A DNA stretch of 9,369 nt, taken from contig JBPYFK010000130.1 of NCBI GenBank assembly GCA_051984675.1, positions 1 to 9,369 on the forward strand. The letters are read 5' to 3'. The notes below the pieces were generated by a model that ran no database searches, was not told the DNA's origin, and saw only the letters and a program-made list of their open reading frames with translations. Shown in pieces: positions 1 to 6,790 of this stretch. Made by a program: the position numbers and the translations under genes. The stretch is from JBPYFK01 sp051984675. Its GTDB lineage: Bacteria; Actinomycetota; Actinomycetes; Mycobacteriales; Pseudonocardiaceae. The number at the start of each line of letters is the position of its first letter. Within the stretch, counting starts at the first letter, position 1.

Positions 1-407
1 AGCTCGAACGCGCTTGGGAGCTGAGGGAATCGATTCACGCCGCCGCGACAGCGGCCGCACTCCGAGACCCTCTCCCCGAGTCTGCTGTCCAGGTCATCAA
101 TGACTGCAGCATTCAGGGTCGGGCCGCGGCTATCCTGACGCCCGAGGGCAATCGGCAGTGGCGACTCAGCTCGGCTTCCTGCGTAGAAGATGCCCTAAGC
201 GTTATCGCCGCCGACGCGATCAGCATTATCGCAGGCGAACGAGACGGAAAATTGGCCTTGTGTGCATCACCAACCTGCCAAGCCGCCTTCTTCGACACCA
301 GCCAAAGTCGCACCCGCAAATGGTGTGACATGAACACGTGCGGGAATCGCCAGAAGAAGGCGCGCTTCAACGCCAACCACCGCACAAACCCCAGATCAGC
401 GGAGTGA
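1..407 (+). CDS. CGNR zinc-finger domain protein, 5'-truncated by window edge
   Basis: The reading frame with codons from position 3 is open from the window edge to a TGA at 405-407 (134 visible residues). It has no start in the window, so it is the C-terminal part of a longer protein. Near the end are CASPTC and, about 20 residues later, CDMNTC followed directly by GNRQKKARF. This paired C-x4-C arrangement ending in C-G-N-R is the signature of the CGNR zinc finger. In known proteins it sits at the C-terminus after a stress-associated ABATE (DUF1470) domain, and the residues before it here would be the tail of that domain. Members are thought to be DNA-binding regulators, but no target is known. 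It lies on the + strand 416 bp before the kstD-like gene, is separated from it by a hairpin, and is probably unrelated to the sterol genes. Confidence 0.85.
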   Translation, partial: LERAWELRESIHAAATAAALRDPLPESAVQVINDCSIQGRAAAILTPEGNRQWRLSSASCVEDALSVIAADAISIIAGERDGKLALCASPTCQAAFFDTSQSRTRKWCDMNTCGNRQKKARFNANHRTNPRSAE

Positions 408-460
408 TCGTTACCTCTAGGTACATCCAAGTGCGCCCCACGCCTGAGACACACCTGTCG

Positions 461-479
461 CGTTGGGTGCACCCCAACG
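461..479. terminator. possible hairpin terminator after the CGNR gene
   Basis: CGTTGGG (461-467) and CCCAACG (473-479) form a perfect 7-bp stem around a 5-nt loop, 53 bp after the CGNR stop codon. No T-tract follows, so this would be the tract-less type proposed for actinobacteria. It could equally be a binding site, since its centre GTGCAC is itself palindromic. Confidence 0.35.
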
Positions 480-570
480 GCACCACGTAAGAGGCATCCG
501 TCGCCTCCGATCAGCCGGCATTCTTGTGGGCTGCTGTTGATCACTGGTGACCGTCTGCAGCGACGAAAAT

Positions 571-659
571 CAAGATCAACCAGGCTCGGTCTGGAGCGAA
601 ACTGGAGCGAGCGGCCGGAGTCCTTATCTCAATGGTCAAGTGGGGTCGGGTTGATCTTG
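571..659. repeat. 11-bp inverted repeat flanking 67 bp
   Basis: CAAGATCAACC at 571-581 is repeated exactly in reverse complement (GGTTGATCTTG) at 649-659. No transposase or target duplication is seen between or around the arms. It may be a remnant of a small element, a pair of protein half-sites, or chance. Confidence 0.35.
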
Positions 660-694
660 GCTGTGGTGGGGGTGTCTGAACCGGTCGGAACCGC

Positions 695-713
695 TATACT
701 AGAACGTGTTACA
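695..713 (+). promoter_or_regulatory. operator A (KstR-like) overlapping a -10 hexamer
   Basis: TAGAACGTGTTACA at 700-713 matches all eight fixed positions of the published KstR motif TnnAACnnGTTnnA. The hexamer TATACT at 695-700, a near-consensus actinobacterial -10, shares its last base with the operator. A bound repressor would therefore cover the -10/+1 region. No good -35 lies 16-19 bp upstream. It lies about 110 bp upstream of the kstD-like start, so it would give a transcript with a leader, distinct from the leaderless one suggested at site B. Confidence 0.6.
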
Positions 714-800
714 GATATCTCGATCAATATATCGGCGAGATTGACTATGAAGCGGGCATGTGCCGGTGACTGCGCCAAGGTTCTCTCTCCCGCAGCGAGC

Positions 801-816
801 TAGAACGTGTTTTAAT
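801..816 (+). promoter_or_regulatory. operator B (KstR-like) and likely leaderless promoter of the kstD-like gene
   Basis: TAGAACGTGTTTTA at 801-814 matches all eight fixed positions of TnnAACnnGTTnnA and shares the 11-mer TAGAACGTGTT with operator A, 101 bp upstream. TTTAAT at 811-816 is one base from TATAAT and ends 7 nt before the GTG at 824, so transcription would begin at or next to the start codon. A repressor on this site would block the -10 directly. Two tandem sites before one gene suggest tight or cooperative repression. Confidence 0.65.
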
Positions 817-823
817 CGTTGAC

Positions 824-2371
824 GTGGCACAGTCGAGCGTGATTCCTGAGAGCCTTCGGCCCGAGTATGACGTCATCGTGGTCGGGTCCGGAGGCGGAGC
901 CTTGACGGGCGCGGCACTGGCTGCGAAGGCCGGGCTCAGCACTCTGGTGCTGGAGCGCACGTCGCTGATCGGCGGCACGTCGGCGTACTCCGGTGGTGCA
1001 TGCTGGCTGCCGGGAAGCGCCGTGCAGCGGCGGGCCGGGCTTTCGGACTCGACCAGCGGTGCGCGCGACTACCTAGACAAGGTCCTCACCAGCCCAGATC
1101 TGGTCAAGGTCGAGGCGCTGCTGTGGCACGCGCCAGAACTGGTGGACACGCTTGAGGCGGATCCGCTGTTCGAGTTCGAGTGGATTCCGTTCCCGGAGTA
1201 CTACGACGCGCCTGGACGAGTCCCGATGGGGCGCTCGATCCAGCCCGCAAAGATCAAACGTGCGGACCTCCACCCTGCTGTTGCGGACCTGGTCCGCCCG
1301 CCCGTGGAACGCGACCGGGCTGGAGAACGCGGACGGTCGACACTGTCGGGTGGACAGGCGTTGATAGCTCGGCTGGCGGCGATTGCGGTCCGCGAAGGTG
1401 GCACTATCGCCACCGGCTACCACGTCACGGCCATTCATCGAGACGAGAGCGGTCGGGCCACGTCGGTCACGGCGGCCGGTCCCGAGCTGCTGACGGAGAT
1501 CCGGGCACGCCGTGGAATCCTGATCGCCGCGGGTGGCTACGAGCGCAGCCCTGAGCAGCGCGCCAAGCACGGCACCCCGGGCCGCGCCGAGTGGACCATG
1601 GCGCCCCCGGATACCAACACGGGCGAGATCATCGACGCCGCCGCGGCGATCGGCGCCGCCACGGACTTCTCCGGCGAGGGCTGGTTCTGCCCCGGGTTGC
1701 TTCAGCCCGATGGAAGCGGCACGTTCACTCTTGGTTTTCGCGGCGGCTTGATGGCCGACCAGACCGGCAGACGCTACGCGAACGAGTGTCTCCCCTACGA
1801 CCAGTTCGGCCGTGTCATGGCCGCCGCGCCGCAACGCATCCCGTCCTGGTTCATCTTCGACAGCCGCGAGGGCGGACGGCTTCCGGCGATCGCGATGCCC
1901 GAAGGTGACCCTGCCCAGCACCTCACCGGTGGCACCTGGGTTCAGTCCGACACGATCGAGGAGTTGGCGCGACTGATCGGCCTCGATCCCACCGCGCTGT
2001 CCGAGACGGTCGCACGCTTCAATCGCTTCGCCAACTCCGGCGTGGACGAGGACTTCGGCCGCGGTACCGACGAGTACGACACCTTCTTCGCCGGAACCGG
2101 GAGCCCCAACAAGGCCTTGGTGCCGGTCGACCAACCGCCGTACTTCGCCGCCAGGTTCGTGCTCTCCGACCTTGGCACGAAGGGCGGACTGGTGACCGAC
2201 GCCGCCGGACGCGTACTCGACACCGCTGGTGAATTCATCGTCGGACTGTACGCCACAAGTAACTCCGCGGCGTCTGTGTTCGGCTCCGCCTATCCCGGCC
2301 CCGGCGCCCCGCTCGGCGCTGCGATGACCTACGCGTCGCTGGCTATCAGGGACCTGCTGGCCAGGCCGTAG
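824..2371 (+). CDS. 3-ketosteroid delta1-dehydrogenase-family flavoprotein (KstD-like)
   Basis: The protein has 515 aa, close to the usual ~510 aa of KstD. Family enzymes introduce the 1(2) double bond into the steroid A ring, using FAD and an external electron acceptor. An N-terminal FAD-binding Rossmann motif GSGGG (21-25) follows a beta strand, and E44 ends the next strand as the ribose-binding acid. Compared with Rhodococcus erythropolis KstD1 as I recall it (Tyr119, Tyr318, Tyr487, Gly491), the counterparts are Tyr126 or Tyr127 (PEYYD), Tyr325 (ECLPYDQFG), and Tyr490 with Gly494 in SAYPGPG. The four-residue spacing of the last pair is kept, so the enzyme looks catalytically competent. 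The GTG at 824 has no ribosome binding site but lies 7 nt after a -10 hexamer, which fits leaderless translation; GTG 839 is the alternative. Two KstR-like operators precede it. Its 3' end converges with and overlaps the second ferredoxin frame by 26 nt. The exact substrate cannot be read from sequence; a related steroid dehydrogenase such as the delta4-(5alpha) type is possible. Confidence 0.88.
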   Translation: MAQSSVIPESLRPEYDVIVVGSGGGALTGAALAAKAGLSTLVLERTSLIGGTSAYSGGACWLPGSAVQRRAGLSDSTSGARDYLDKVLTSPDLVKVEALLWHAPELVDTLEADPLFEFEWIPFPEYYDAPGRVPMGRSIQPAKIKRADLHPAVADLVRPPVERDRAGERGRSTLSGGQALIARLAAIAVREGGTIATGYHVTAIHRDESGRATSVTAAGPELLTEIRARRGILIAAGGYERSPEQRAKHGTPGRAEWTMAPPDTNTGEIIDAAAAIGAATDFSGEGWFCPGLLQPDGSGTFTLGFRGGLMADQTGRRYANECLPYDQFGRVMAAAPQRIPSWFIFDSREGGRLPAIAMPEGDPAQHLTGGTWVQSDTIEELARLIGLDPTALSETVARFNRFANSGVDEDFGRGTDEYDTFFAGTGSPNKALVPVDQPPYFAARFVLSDLGTKGGLVTDAAGRVLDTAGEFIVGLYATSNSAASVFGSAYPGPGAPLGAAMTYASLAIRDLLARP

Positions 2372-2627
2372 TCACAGGCGCCATAGATCGCTTGAGGGCA
2401 CAGTCCGGCTCAACCGCGAGACCGAGAGGCTCACCGTCACGGACGCTATGGGTGAATGTCGATGGGGTACAACCAGAGGCGATCATGCCCAATCGAGGAT
2501 GTTGGTGGGAGTCCGGATCGGCGATAGCATGCAGGTTGTCATCATCATCCACTAGGAACACTTCCGGGGCGATGCCTTCGCAGACCGCGTTGGCCTCGCA
2601 AGCGTCGTAGTCGATGTGGATCTTCAT
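2346..2627 (-). CDS. second 3Fe-4S-type ferredoxin with abnormal C-terminal half (possible frameshift)
   Basis: The first 40 residues are a clear P450-type ferredoxin: C10-x5-C16 in YDACEANAVC, then EGIAPEVFLVDDDDNLHAIADPD, with N13 where a 4Fe-4S protein would have its extra cysteine. The family normally has about 64-70 residues and a third cluster cysteine in a C-P-x-x-A-[IL] motif near residue 54. In this frame C53 lies in SGCTPSTF, without the Cys-Pro pair, and the frame runs on to 93 aa. A textbook CPQAIY segment is encoded in another frame of the same strand from 2400, directly after EPLGLAVE in the annotated frame. One missing base near 2403-2412 would join them and move the stop to 2329. 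AGGAG (2631-2635) lies 3 nt before the ATG. It follows the NTF2-like gene by 44 nt and would be an alternative electron donor to the P450s. It is either a divergent but functional ferredoxin or a recently broken one. Confidence 0.65.
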   Translation of the reverse strand: MKIHIDYDACEANAVCEGIAPEVFLVDDDDNLHAIADPDSHQHPRLGMIASGCTPSTFTHSVRDGEPLGLAVEPDCALKRSMAPVTTAWPAGP

Positions 2628-2671
2628 CGTCTCCTACACTCAGGTCGAAGCAGCCGTGGACGTCAGGTCGA

Positions 2672-3223
2672 TCACCACAGCTTGACCGGGGCTGTACCTC
2701 GCCGGTAGTAGCCGCGCTGCCGTACCCCGGATGTGGCGACTTCGAGCCGCTTCTTCATGCCGTCGGATAGCGCGCCGGCTTCCAGCATCTCCATGAACAA
2801 GGCGGCGGCGTTGCCGAAATCGAAGAAGTCACGCTGCCAGGACCACTGCCAGTCACCCGCGTATCGAAACCAACTGCCTCCGATGCCGGCGACCTCGTAC
2901 GGGCTGCCGTCCGCGCGAGTGCCGTCCGCGATCTGCTTCCACAGGCCGATGACCTCGCCCTGGCGGTCATCGATGAGCACTTTCTGGTAAGGGTACGACC
3001 AGCCTTCGAGGCCTTGCATCTCCACGCCCACGGCGATGTCACGGATCTCTTCGCGCCCTACCGCCATGAAGTCCTCGTTCGGGCCGGTGTTCCATCCGTA
3101 TGTGGCATCCTCGGTATAGAAATCCGCCAGCGGCCGCCAGTCGCCGAGTCGCTCGCAGCGTTTGTTGGCGTCCAACCAGCGTTGGACCATTTCTTCTAGT
3201 TCCTCACGTGGGAAGGCGGGCAT
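2672..3223 (-). CDS. NTF2-like (SnoaL-fold) protein of the CYP51 cluster, Rv0762c-type
   Basis: The protein has 183 aa and no signal peptide or membrane segment. The N-terminal helix (EELEEMVQRWLDANKRCERL), then WRPLADFYTEDATYGWN and a run of beta strands ending WFRYAGDWQWSWQRDFFD, are typical of the cone-shaped NTF2/SnoaL fold. Small enzymes such as ketosteroid isomerase use this fold to hold a hydrophobic ligand. From memory it matches the conserved hypothetical Rv0762c, which occupies the same place after the CYP51 ferredoxin in M. tuberculosis. No catalytic activity has been assigned, and the Tyr/Asp pair of ketosteroid isomerase cannot be placed with confidence. GAGGAG at 3232-3237, just before the ferredoxin stop codon, lies 8 nt before the ATG, so translation follows closely on the upstream gene. 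Binding or isomerising a sterol intermediate is a guess from fold and context. Confidence 0.85.
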   Translation of the reverse strand: MPAFPREELEEMVQRWLDANKRCERLGDWRPLADFYTEDATYGWNTGPNEDFMAVGREEIRDIAVGVEMQGLEGWSYPYQKVLIDDRQGEVIGLWKQIADGTRADGSPYEVAGIGGSWFRYAGDWQWSWQRDFFDFGNAAALFMEMLEAGALSDGMKKRLEVATSGVRQRGYYRRGTAPVKLW

Positions 3224-3238
3224 CCGTGCGTCTCCTCG

Positions 3239-3445
3239 TCACTCGTCGGCAGTGGTGTCGACAATGCTGAGCGCCTGTGTTGGGCATTCCCGCACGGCGG
3301 TTTCCACCTGATCGCGAAGGCCCTCGGGCGGGGTAGAGTCGAGGATCTGCACCTTGTCCCGCTTCGGGACGGCGAAAACCGCTGGAGCTTCGAGTTCGCA
3401 CATCGCGTGGCCTTGGCACAAATCCAGGTCGGCCTTGATTCTCAT
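3239..3445 (-). CDS. 3Fe-4S ferredoxin, redox partner of CYP51 (Rv0763c-type)
   Basis: This 68-aa cytosolic ferredoxin carries C10-x2-H13-x2-C16 (LCQGHAMC) and C54-P55 (ECPTQALSI). That gives three cluster cysteines, with His where a 4Fe-4S protein would have its fourth, the pattern of 3Fe-4S ferredoxins that feed actinobacterial P450s. The segment LCQGHAMCELEAP is as I remember it in M. tuberculosis Rv0763c. Its ATG overlaps the cyp51 stop codon (ATGA at 3442-3445), so the two are translationally coupled and probably made in matched amounts. A GGGA-type ribosome binding site lies inside the end of cyp51. It would pass single electrons from an NAD(P)H-ferredoxin reductase, not encoded in this window, to CYP51 and perhaps CYP123. 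Confidence 0.95.
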   Translation of the reverse strand: MRIKADLDLCQGHAMCELEAPAVFAVPKRDKVQILDSTPPEGLRDQVETAVRECPTQALSIVDTTADE

Positions 3446-4797
3446 CGTGCGTCCCTTCGGCGGTAGCGGACCACGCAGGGCTGGGCGAGCTGGACGACCA
3501 TCTTGGAATGATCATTGCGATAGCTCTCGGACGGTTGAACGAGTTCGAAGTCGAAGTCCCGCAGCAGCACCGAGAAGATGGCTTTGAGCTGCAACATCGC
3601 GAACGCGGCTCCCACACACCGGTGACGTCCAGCGCCAAACGGGATCCAGGTCCAGCGGTTGACCAGGTCTTCCTGGCGTGGTTCGGCATAGCGCTCTGGT
3701 CGGAACCCATCGGGCTCCGGGAAGTCCTCCGGGATGCGGTTGGAAATGGCGGGAGTGGCGCCGACGTAGTCGCCCTTGGCGATCCGGTACCCCGCGACGT
3801 CGAAGTCCCCTTGGGCCACACGCAGCAGCAGGATCAGCGGTGGATGCAGCCTCAGCGCCTCCTTAACTGCGCCTTCGAGTCGGGGGATTTCCCGCAGCGC
3901 CTGGAAACTGACCTCCGAGCCATCGGCGTAGAGTGCGTCCAACTCCTCGACCACCGCTGCCAAGACGTCGGGATGACGCAGCAATTCGATGAGGGTCCAC
4001 GCCGCGGTACCGGAGGTCGTGTGATGGCCAGCGAACATCATCGAGATGAACATGCCGGTGATCTCGTCGGCGGAGAATCGCGGGTTGTGCTGCTCGTCGG
4101 TGACGGACATCAGCACATCGAGCATGTCGCGATCCTCGCGTGTCGGAGGCGGTTCGGCGGCTCGGCTGTTCATGATGTCCTGGACCAACTCGACCAGCTC
4201 CGCCCTGGCGCTGTCGCGCCGGTGAAAGCTGTCGATGGGGGCGTAGGGGTCGACATAGGCCAGGGCGTCGGTGCCCCGTTCGAGATCGTGATAAAGATCC
4301 GCGAATCGGCGGTCCAGCTGATCACGAAACCGCGGGCCGATCAGGCACGCCGACGAGGTGTAGATGGTCAGTTCGGCGAAGAAGTCGAGAAGATCGATCT
4401 CGCCCTCGTCGGTCCAGGACTTGACCATGCGCTCGACCTCGGCTTCGATGGTTCGGGCGTGGCCCCGCATGTGTTCGCCGCGCAACGCCTGGTTGTGCAG
4501 CATTTCCTTGCGCCGTTCCGGAGACGCATCGAACACGACGCCTTCACCGAAAATCGGCGTCATGAACGGGTAGGCGGCAGCCTGATCGAGATCTTCGTCT
4601 GAGGACCGGAAGAAGAACTCGTTGGCTTCGGCGCCGGACAGCAAGACCACCGTTCGACCGGCCAGGTCGAACGTGCCAACGTCGCCGCATTCCGCTCGAA
4701 CCCGGTGCATCAGCCCGATCGGATCGGTGCGCAACTCCTCCAAGTGGCCGTGCGTCGACTTGCCGCCAGAGACCTGTGTTGGTTGAGGTAACGTCAT
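3442..4797 (-). CDS. cyp51: sterol 14alpha-demethylase cytochrome P450 (CYP51)
   Basis: CYP51 removes the 14alpha-methyl group of lanosterol-type sterols in three successive oxygenations. The 451-aa protein has the same length as M. tuberculosis CYP51 (Rv0764c) and keeps its numbering. Y76-P-F78-M79 and F83 lie in the family signature YPFMTPIFGEGVVFD. The I-helix signature is GHHTT (257-261, H259 and T260), ExxR is E313-R316, and the haem-binding motif FGAGRHRC has the ligand at Cys394. It is soluble, without the membrane anchor of eukaryotic forms. I chose the ATG at 4797 because GGGAGGA (4804-4810) lies 6 nt before it. A TTG at 4803 would touch that site and make the protein two residues longer. 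The SDR gene stops 2 nt before this start, and the ferredoxin overlaps the end. Mycobacteria lack a full sterol synthesis pathway, so the natural substrate is uncertain; an imported or degraded sterol is plausible given the neighbouring KstD-like gene and operators. Confidence 0.97.
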   Translation of the reverse strand: MTLPQPTQVSGGKSTHGHLEELRTDPIGLMHRVRAECGDVGTFDLAGRTVVLLSGAEANEFFFRSSDEDLDQAAAYPFMTPIFGEGVVFDASPERRKEMLHNQALRGEHMRGHARTIEAEVERMVKSWTDEGEIDLLDFFAELTIYTSSACLIGPRFRDQLDRRFADLYHDLERGTDALAYVDPYAPIDSFHRRDSARAELVELVQDIMNSRAAEPPPTREDRDMLDVLMSVTDEQHNPRFSADEITGMFISMMFAGHHTTSGTAAWTLIELLRHPDVLAAVVEELDALYADGSEVSFQALREIPRLEGAVKEALRLHPPLILLLRVAQGDFDVAGYRIAKGDYVGATPAISNRIPEDFPEPDGFRPERYAEPRQEDLVNRWTWIPFGAGRHRCVGAAFAMLQLKAIFSVLLRDFDFELVQPSESYRNDHSKMVVQLAQPCVVRYRRRDAR

Positions 4798-4799
4798 TC

Positions 4800-5579
4800 T
4801 CAATCCTCCCGCAGCGGGGCTTCGGGTTCGACCTCGGTGAGGGTCAGGTGGACGCCACGGGGTGCGGAGACGACGTTGGCCACGGCCGCCGCGATATCAG
4901 AGGCGCGCAGGAAGTAGGGGTGGCGGGCAAGTCCCCAGCGCATCCAGTCCTCGAGTACGGCAGCGGTGGTCTGTTCGTCCCACTGCATGCCCATGCCGGT
5001 CTCGGTGGGTCCGGGGCGGACGATGGACGCGCGAACTCCCGTGCCCTCCAGCTCCATGCGCATCGCCGACACCATCGCTTCGAGGCCGCTCTTGGCGGGC
5101 ACGTAGGCACCCATCCGAGGCCGTGGTTGGGGTACGACGTCCGAGCCGACGAAGACGACATCGCCGCGCTGACGGCGAACCATTCCGGGCACGATCTGGG
5201 ACGCCAGTCGCTGCGCGCCTACGAGGTGGACATTGATCTGGGCGAGGAACTGGGCGCTGTCCATTTCGTGGATTTGCGCGGCATCGAGGTCTCCAGCTCC
5301 GGACACCAGGATCTCGATCGGTCCGAGAGCCTCGGTAGCCGCGGCGACGAACTGTTTGACGGACTCGTCGTCTGTCACATCGAGGTGCAGGGCGACGGCC
5401 TGGCCGCCGTCAGCCTTGATCTTCTCGGCGATGTCCTGGCATTTGTCCATCCTTCGGGCACCGAGCGCCACGGGGTGCCCTGCGGCGGCCAGCGTGCTGG
5501 CCGTCGCAGCACCGATGCCAGCTGAAGCGCCCGAGATGATGGTGGGCCGTTTTGTCGGATGTGGCGTGAATCGTGGCAT
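4800..5579 (-). CDS. short-chain dehydrogenase/reductase of the CYP51 cluster (Rv0765c-type)
   Basis: This 259-aa classical SDR catalyses NAD(P)-dependent oxidation or reduction of an alcohol/ketone. The nucleotide-binding glycine motif is S-G-A-S-A-G-I-G (16-23), with Ser for the usual Thr. The arginine pair in GARRMDK (42-43) suggests NADP(H). L66-D67-V68 is the adenine-contact motif, and VSGAGD (92-97) replaces the usual NNAG. The catalytic residues S146, Y159 and K163 (YVPAK) are intact. From memory it resembles Rv0765c, which lies at the same place next to cyp51. The start lies 2 nt after the cyp123 stop with only a weak ribosome binding site, so coupling to upstream translation is likely. 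A role on a steroid hydroxyl/ketone or on a product of the two P450s is inferred from context; the substrate is unknown. Confidence 0.93.
   Translation of the reverse strand: MPRFTPHPTKRPTIISGASAGIGAATASTLAAAGHPVALGARRMDKCQDIAEKIKADGGQAVALHLDVTDDESVKQFVAAATEALGPIEILVSGAGDLDAAQIHEMDSAQFLAQINVHLVGAQRLASQIVPGMVRRQRGDVVFVGSDVVPQPRPRMGAYVPAKSGLEAMVSAMRMELEGTGVRASIVRPGPTETGMGMQWDEQTTAAVLEDWMRWGLARHPYFLRASDIAAAVANVVSAPRGVHLTLTEVEPEAPLRED
4804..4810 (-). promoter_or_regulatory. ribosome binding site fixing the cyp51 start
   Basis: Read on the minus strand this is GGGAGGA, lying within the last codons of the SDR gene. Its 6-nt spacing favours the ATG at 4797 over the TTG at 4803, which immediately abuts it. 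Confidence 0.75.
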
Positions 5580-5581
5580 CG

Positions 5582-6790
5582 TTACGGCGTTTCTACGTGG
5601 ACGGGCAAGGTGGCGAAGCCGCGGACGTTGGTGGAGTGGACGCGTTGGGCACGTTCGGTATCGATGTCGTAGCGGGCGACGTGTTTGGTGAATTCGGTGA
5701 GGGCGATGCGGGCTTCCAGACGCGCGAGATGTGCTCCGAGGCAGAAGTGGGTGCCACCGCCGAAGCTGACGATGGGGTGCTGACCCGAGCGTCGGTCCAG
5801 GTCGTACCGGTCCGCGTCGGGGAAGGCGCGGGGGTCGCGGTTGGCCGAGCCGACCAGCAGGAGTAGCCGCGCTCCTGCGGGAATGGTGACGTCGTGGAGG
5901 GTGATGTCTTCGGTGAGGGTGCGGGCGACCATCTGACTGGAGGTGTCGTAGCGGAGGGTTTCCTCGATCCAGTCGGGGATACGGGCGGGGTCGCTGAAGG
6001 GTTTGGCGAGTTGATCGGGATCGCGCCAGCCCCAGTAGACGGCGTTGGCGAGCAGTTTGGTGGTGGTCTCGTTGCCTGCGACGACCATGAGGAAGAGGAA
6101 AGCGATGATTTCGTCGTCGGCGAGGCGATCACCGTCGATTTCGGCGTTGATGAGGGCAGTGGTGAGGTCTTCGGTGGGGCGCCGGCGTCGCTCGGCGAGC
6201 ATGTCGGCGTAATACGCGACGAGATGCAGCGAAGCATCCATCGCTGCCGGGGGGACGTCGAAGATGTCGTTCTCGCGGTGCATGACGGTGTCCGCCAGAT
6301 GCCGGAGATGGTCGCGGTCGGCTACCGGGACGCCCATCAACTCGGAGATGACATCCATCGGGAATTTCCCCGCGTAGTCGGCGATGAAGTCGAACTCGCC
6401 TCGCTGGAGCGCCGGATTGAGGTGTTGCTGGGCCAGTTCGAGGATGCGGGGCTCGAGATCACGGACCCGGCGAGGTGTGAAGCCCCGGGAGACCAGGGAG
6501 CGCAGCCGGTTGTGTCGCGGGTCGTCGAGTGCCAGGAAGGACATGGTCTTGTGAGCGTGCGGTCCCCAGGCGGCGGGGTCCAAGGAGACACCGTTGGCGT
6601 TGGACAGGCGTTCGTTGTCGCGGAAGGCAGCGGCGACGTCGTCGTAGCGGGAGAGCGCCCAGAAATCCAGCTCGTCGTTGCGGTAGACAGGTGCGTCGTC
6701 GCGGAGACGACGGTATGTGGGGTAGGGGTCTTCGTGAATGCGATAGTCGTAGGGGCTGAAGAAGACGGGGACGGATCCGGTCCGAGTCAT
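5582..6790 (-). CDS. cyp123: cytochrome P450, CYP123 family (Rv0766c-type)
   Basis: The protein is a 402-aa soluble class I P450. Its landmarks are the I-helix oxygen-activation motif AGNETT (238-243, Glu in place of Asp), ExxR at E277-R280, and the haem motif FGGGTHFC with the ligand at Cys350. The N-terminal YDYRIHEDPYPTYRRLRDDAP and the central GFTPRRVRDLEP and FPMDVISELMGVP segments match my memory of M. tuberculosis CYP123 (Rv0766c), which also sits between the TetR gene and the SDR. Its ATG overlaps the TetR stop (ATGA, 6787-6790), with GGGGAG about 7 nt upstream. It would draw electrons from the cluster ferredoxin. The substrate is unknown in the literature I recall; a sterol or fatty compound is the contextual guess. 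Confidence 0.94.
   Translation of the reverse strand: MTRTGSVPVFFSPYDYRIHEDPYPTYRRLRDDAPVYRNDELDFWALSRYDDVAAAFRDNERLSNANGVSLDPAAWGPHAHKTMSFLALDDPRHNRLRSLVSRGFTPRRVRDLEPRILELAQQHLNPALQRGEFDFIADYAGKFPMDVISELMGVPVADRDHLRHLADTVMHRENDIFDVPPAAMDASLHLVAYYADMLAERRRRPTEDLTTALINAEIDGDRLADDEIIAFLFLMVVAGNETTTKLLANAVYWGWRDPDQLAKPFSDPARIPDWIEETLRYDTSSQMVARTLTEDITLHDVTIPAGARLLLLVGSANRDPRAFPDADRYDLDRRSGQHPIVSFGGGTHFCLGAHLARLEARIALTEFTKHVARYDIDTERAQRVHSTNVRGFATLPVHVETP

Larger units (their letters stand above)
408..823. other. 416-bp intergenic region between the CGNR gene and the kstD-like gene
   Basis: I see no convincing gene here. The 88-codon open frame on + at 537-803 has no recognisable motif and runs through the control region. 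The stretch holds a GC-rich hairpin (461-479), an 11-bp inverted repeat (571-581 and 649-659), a TATACT -10-like hexamer (695-700) and two KstR-like operators (700-713, 801-814). The second half is therefore the promoter region of the kstD-like gene. Confidence 0.7.

Noticed and set aside
537..803. 88-codon open frame before the kstD-like gene
   Set aside because: It has no ribosome binding site or recognisable motif and runs through operators A and B, so it is more likely control DNA.
1073..2134. Long open frame (353 codons) on the minus strand opposite the kstD-like gene
   Set aside because: Its product is arginine- and glycine-rich without family motifs. It is the expected shadow of GC-rich codon usage in a well-supported gene.
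3508..4602. 364-codon open frame on the plus strand opposite cyp51
   Set aside because: It is a mirror of the cyp51 codons with no recognisable domain, while cyp51 is certain from its full set of P450 motifs.
4776..5525. 249-codon open frame on the plus strand opposite the SDR
   Set aside because: It is antisense to a gene with intact SDR motifs; its own product has no known pattern.
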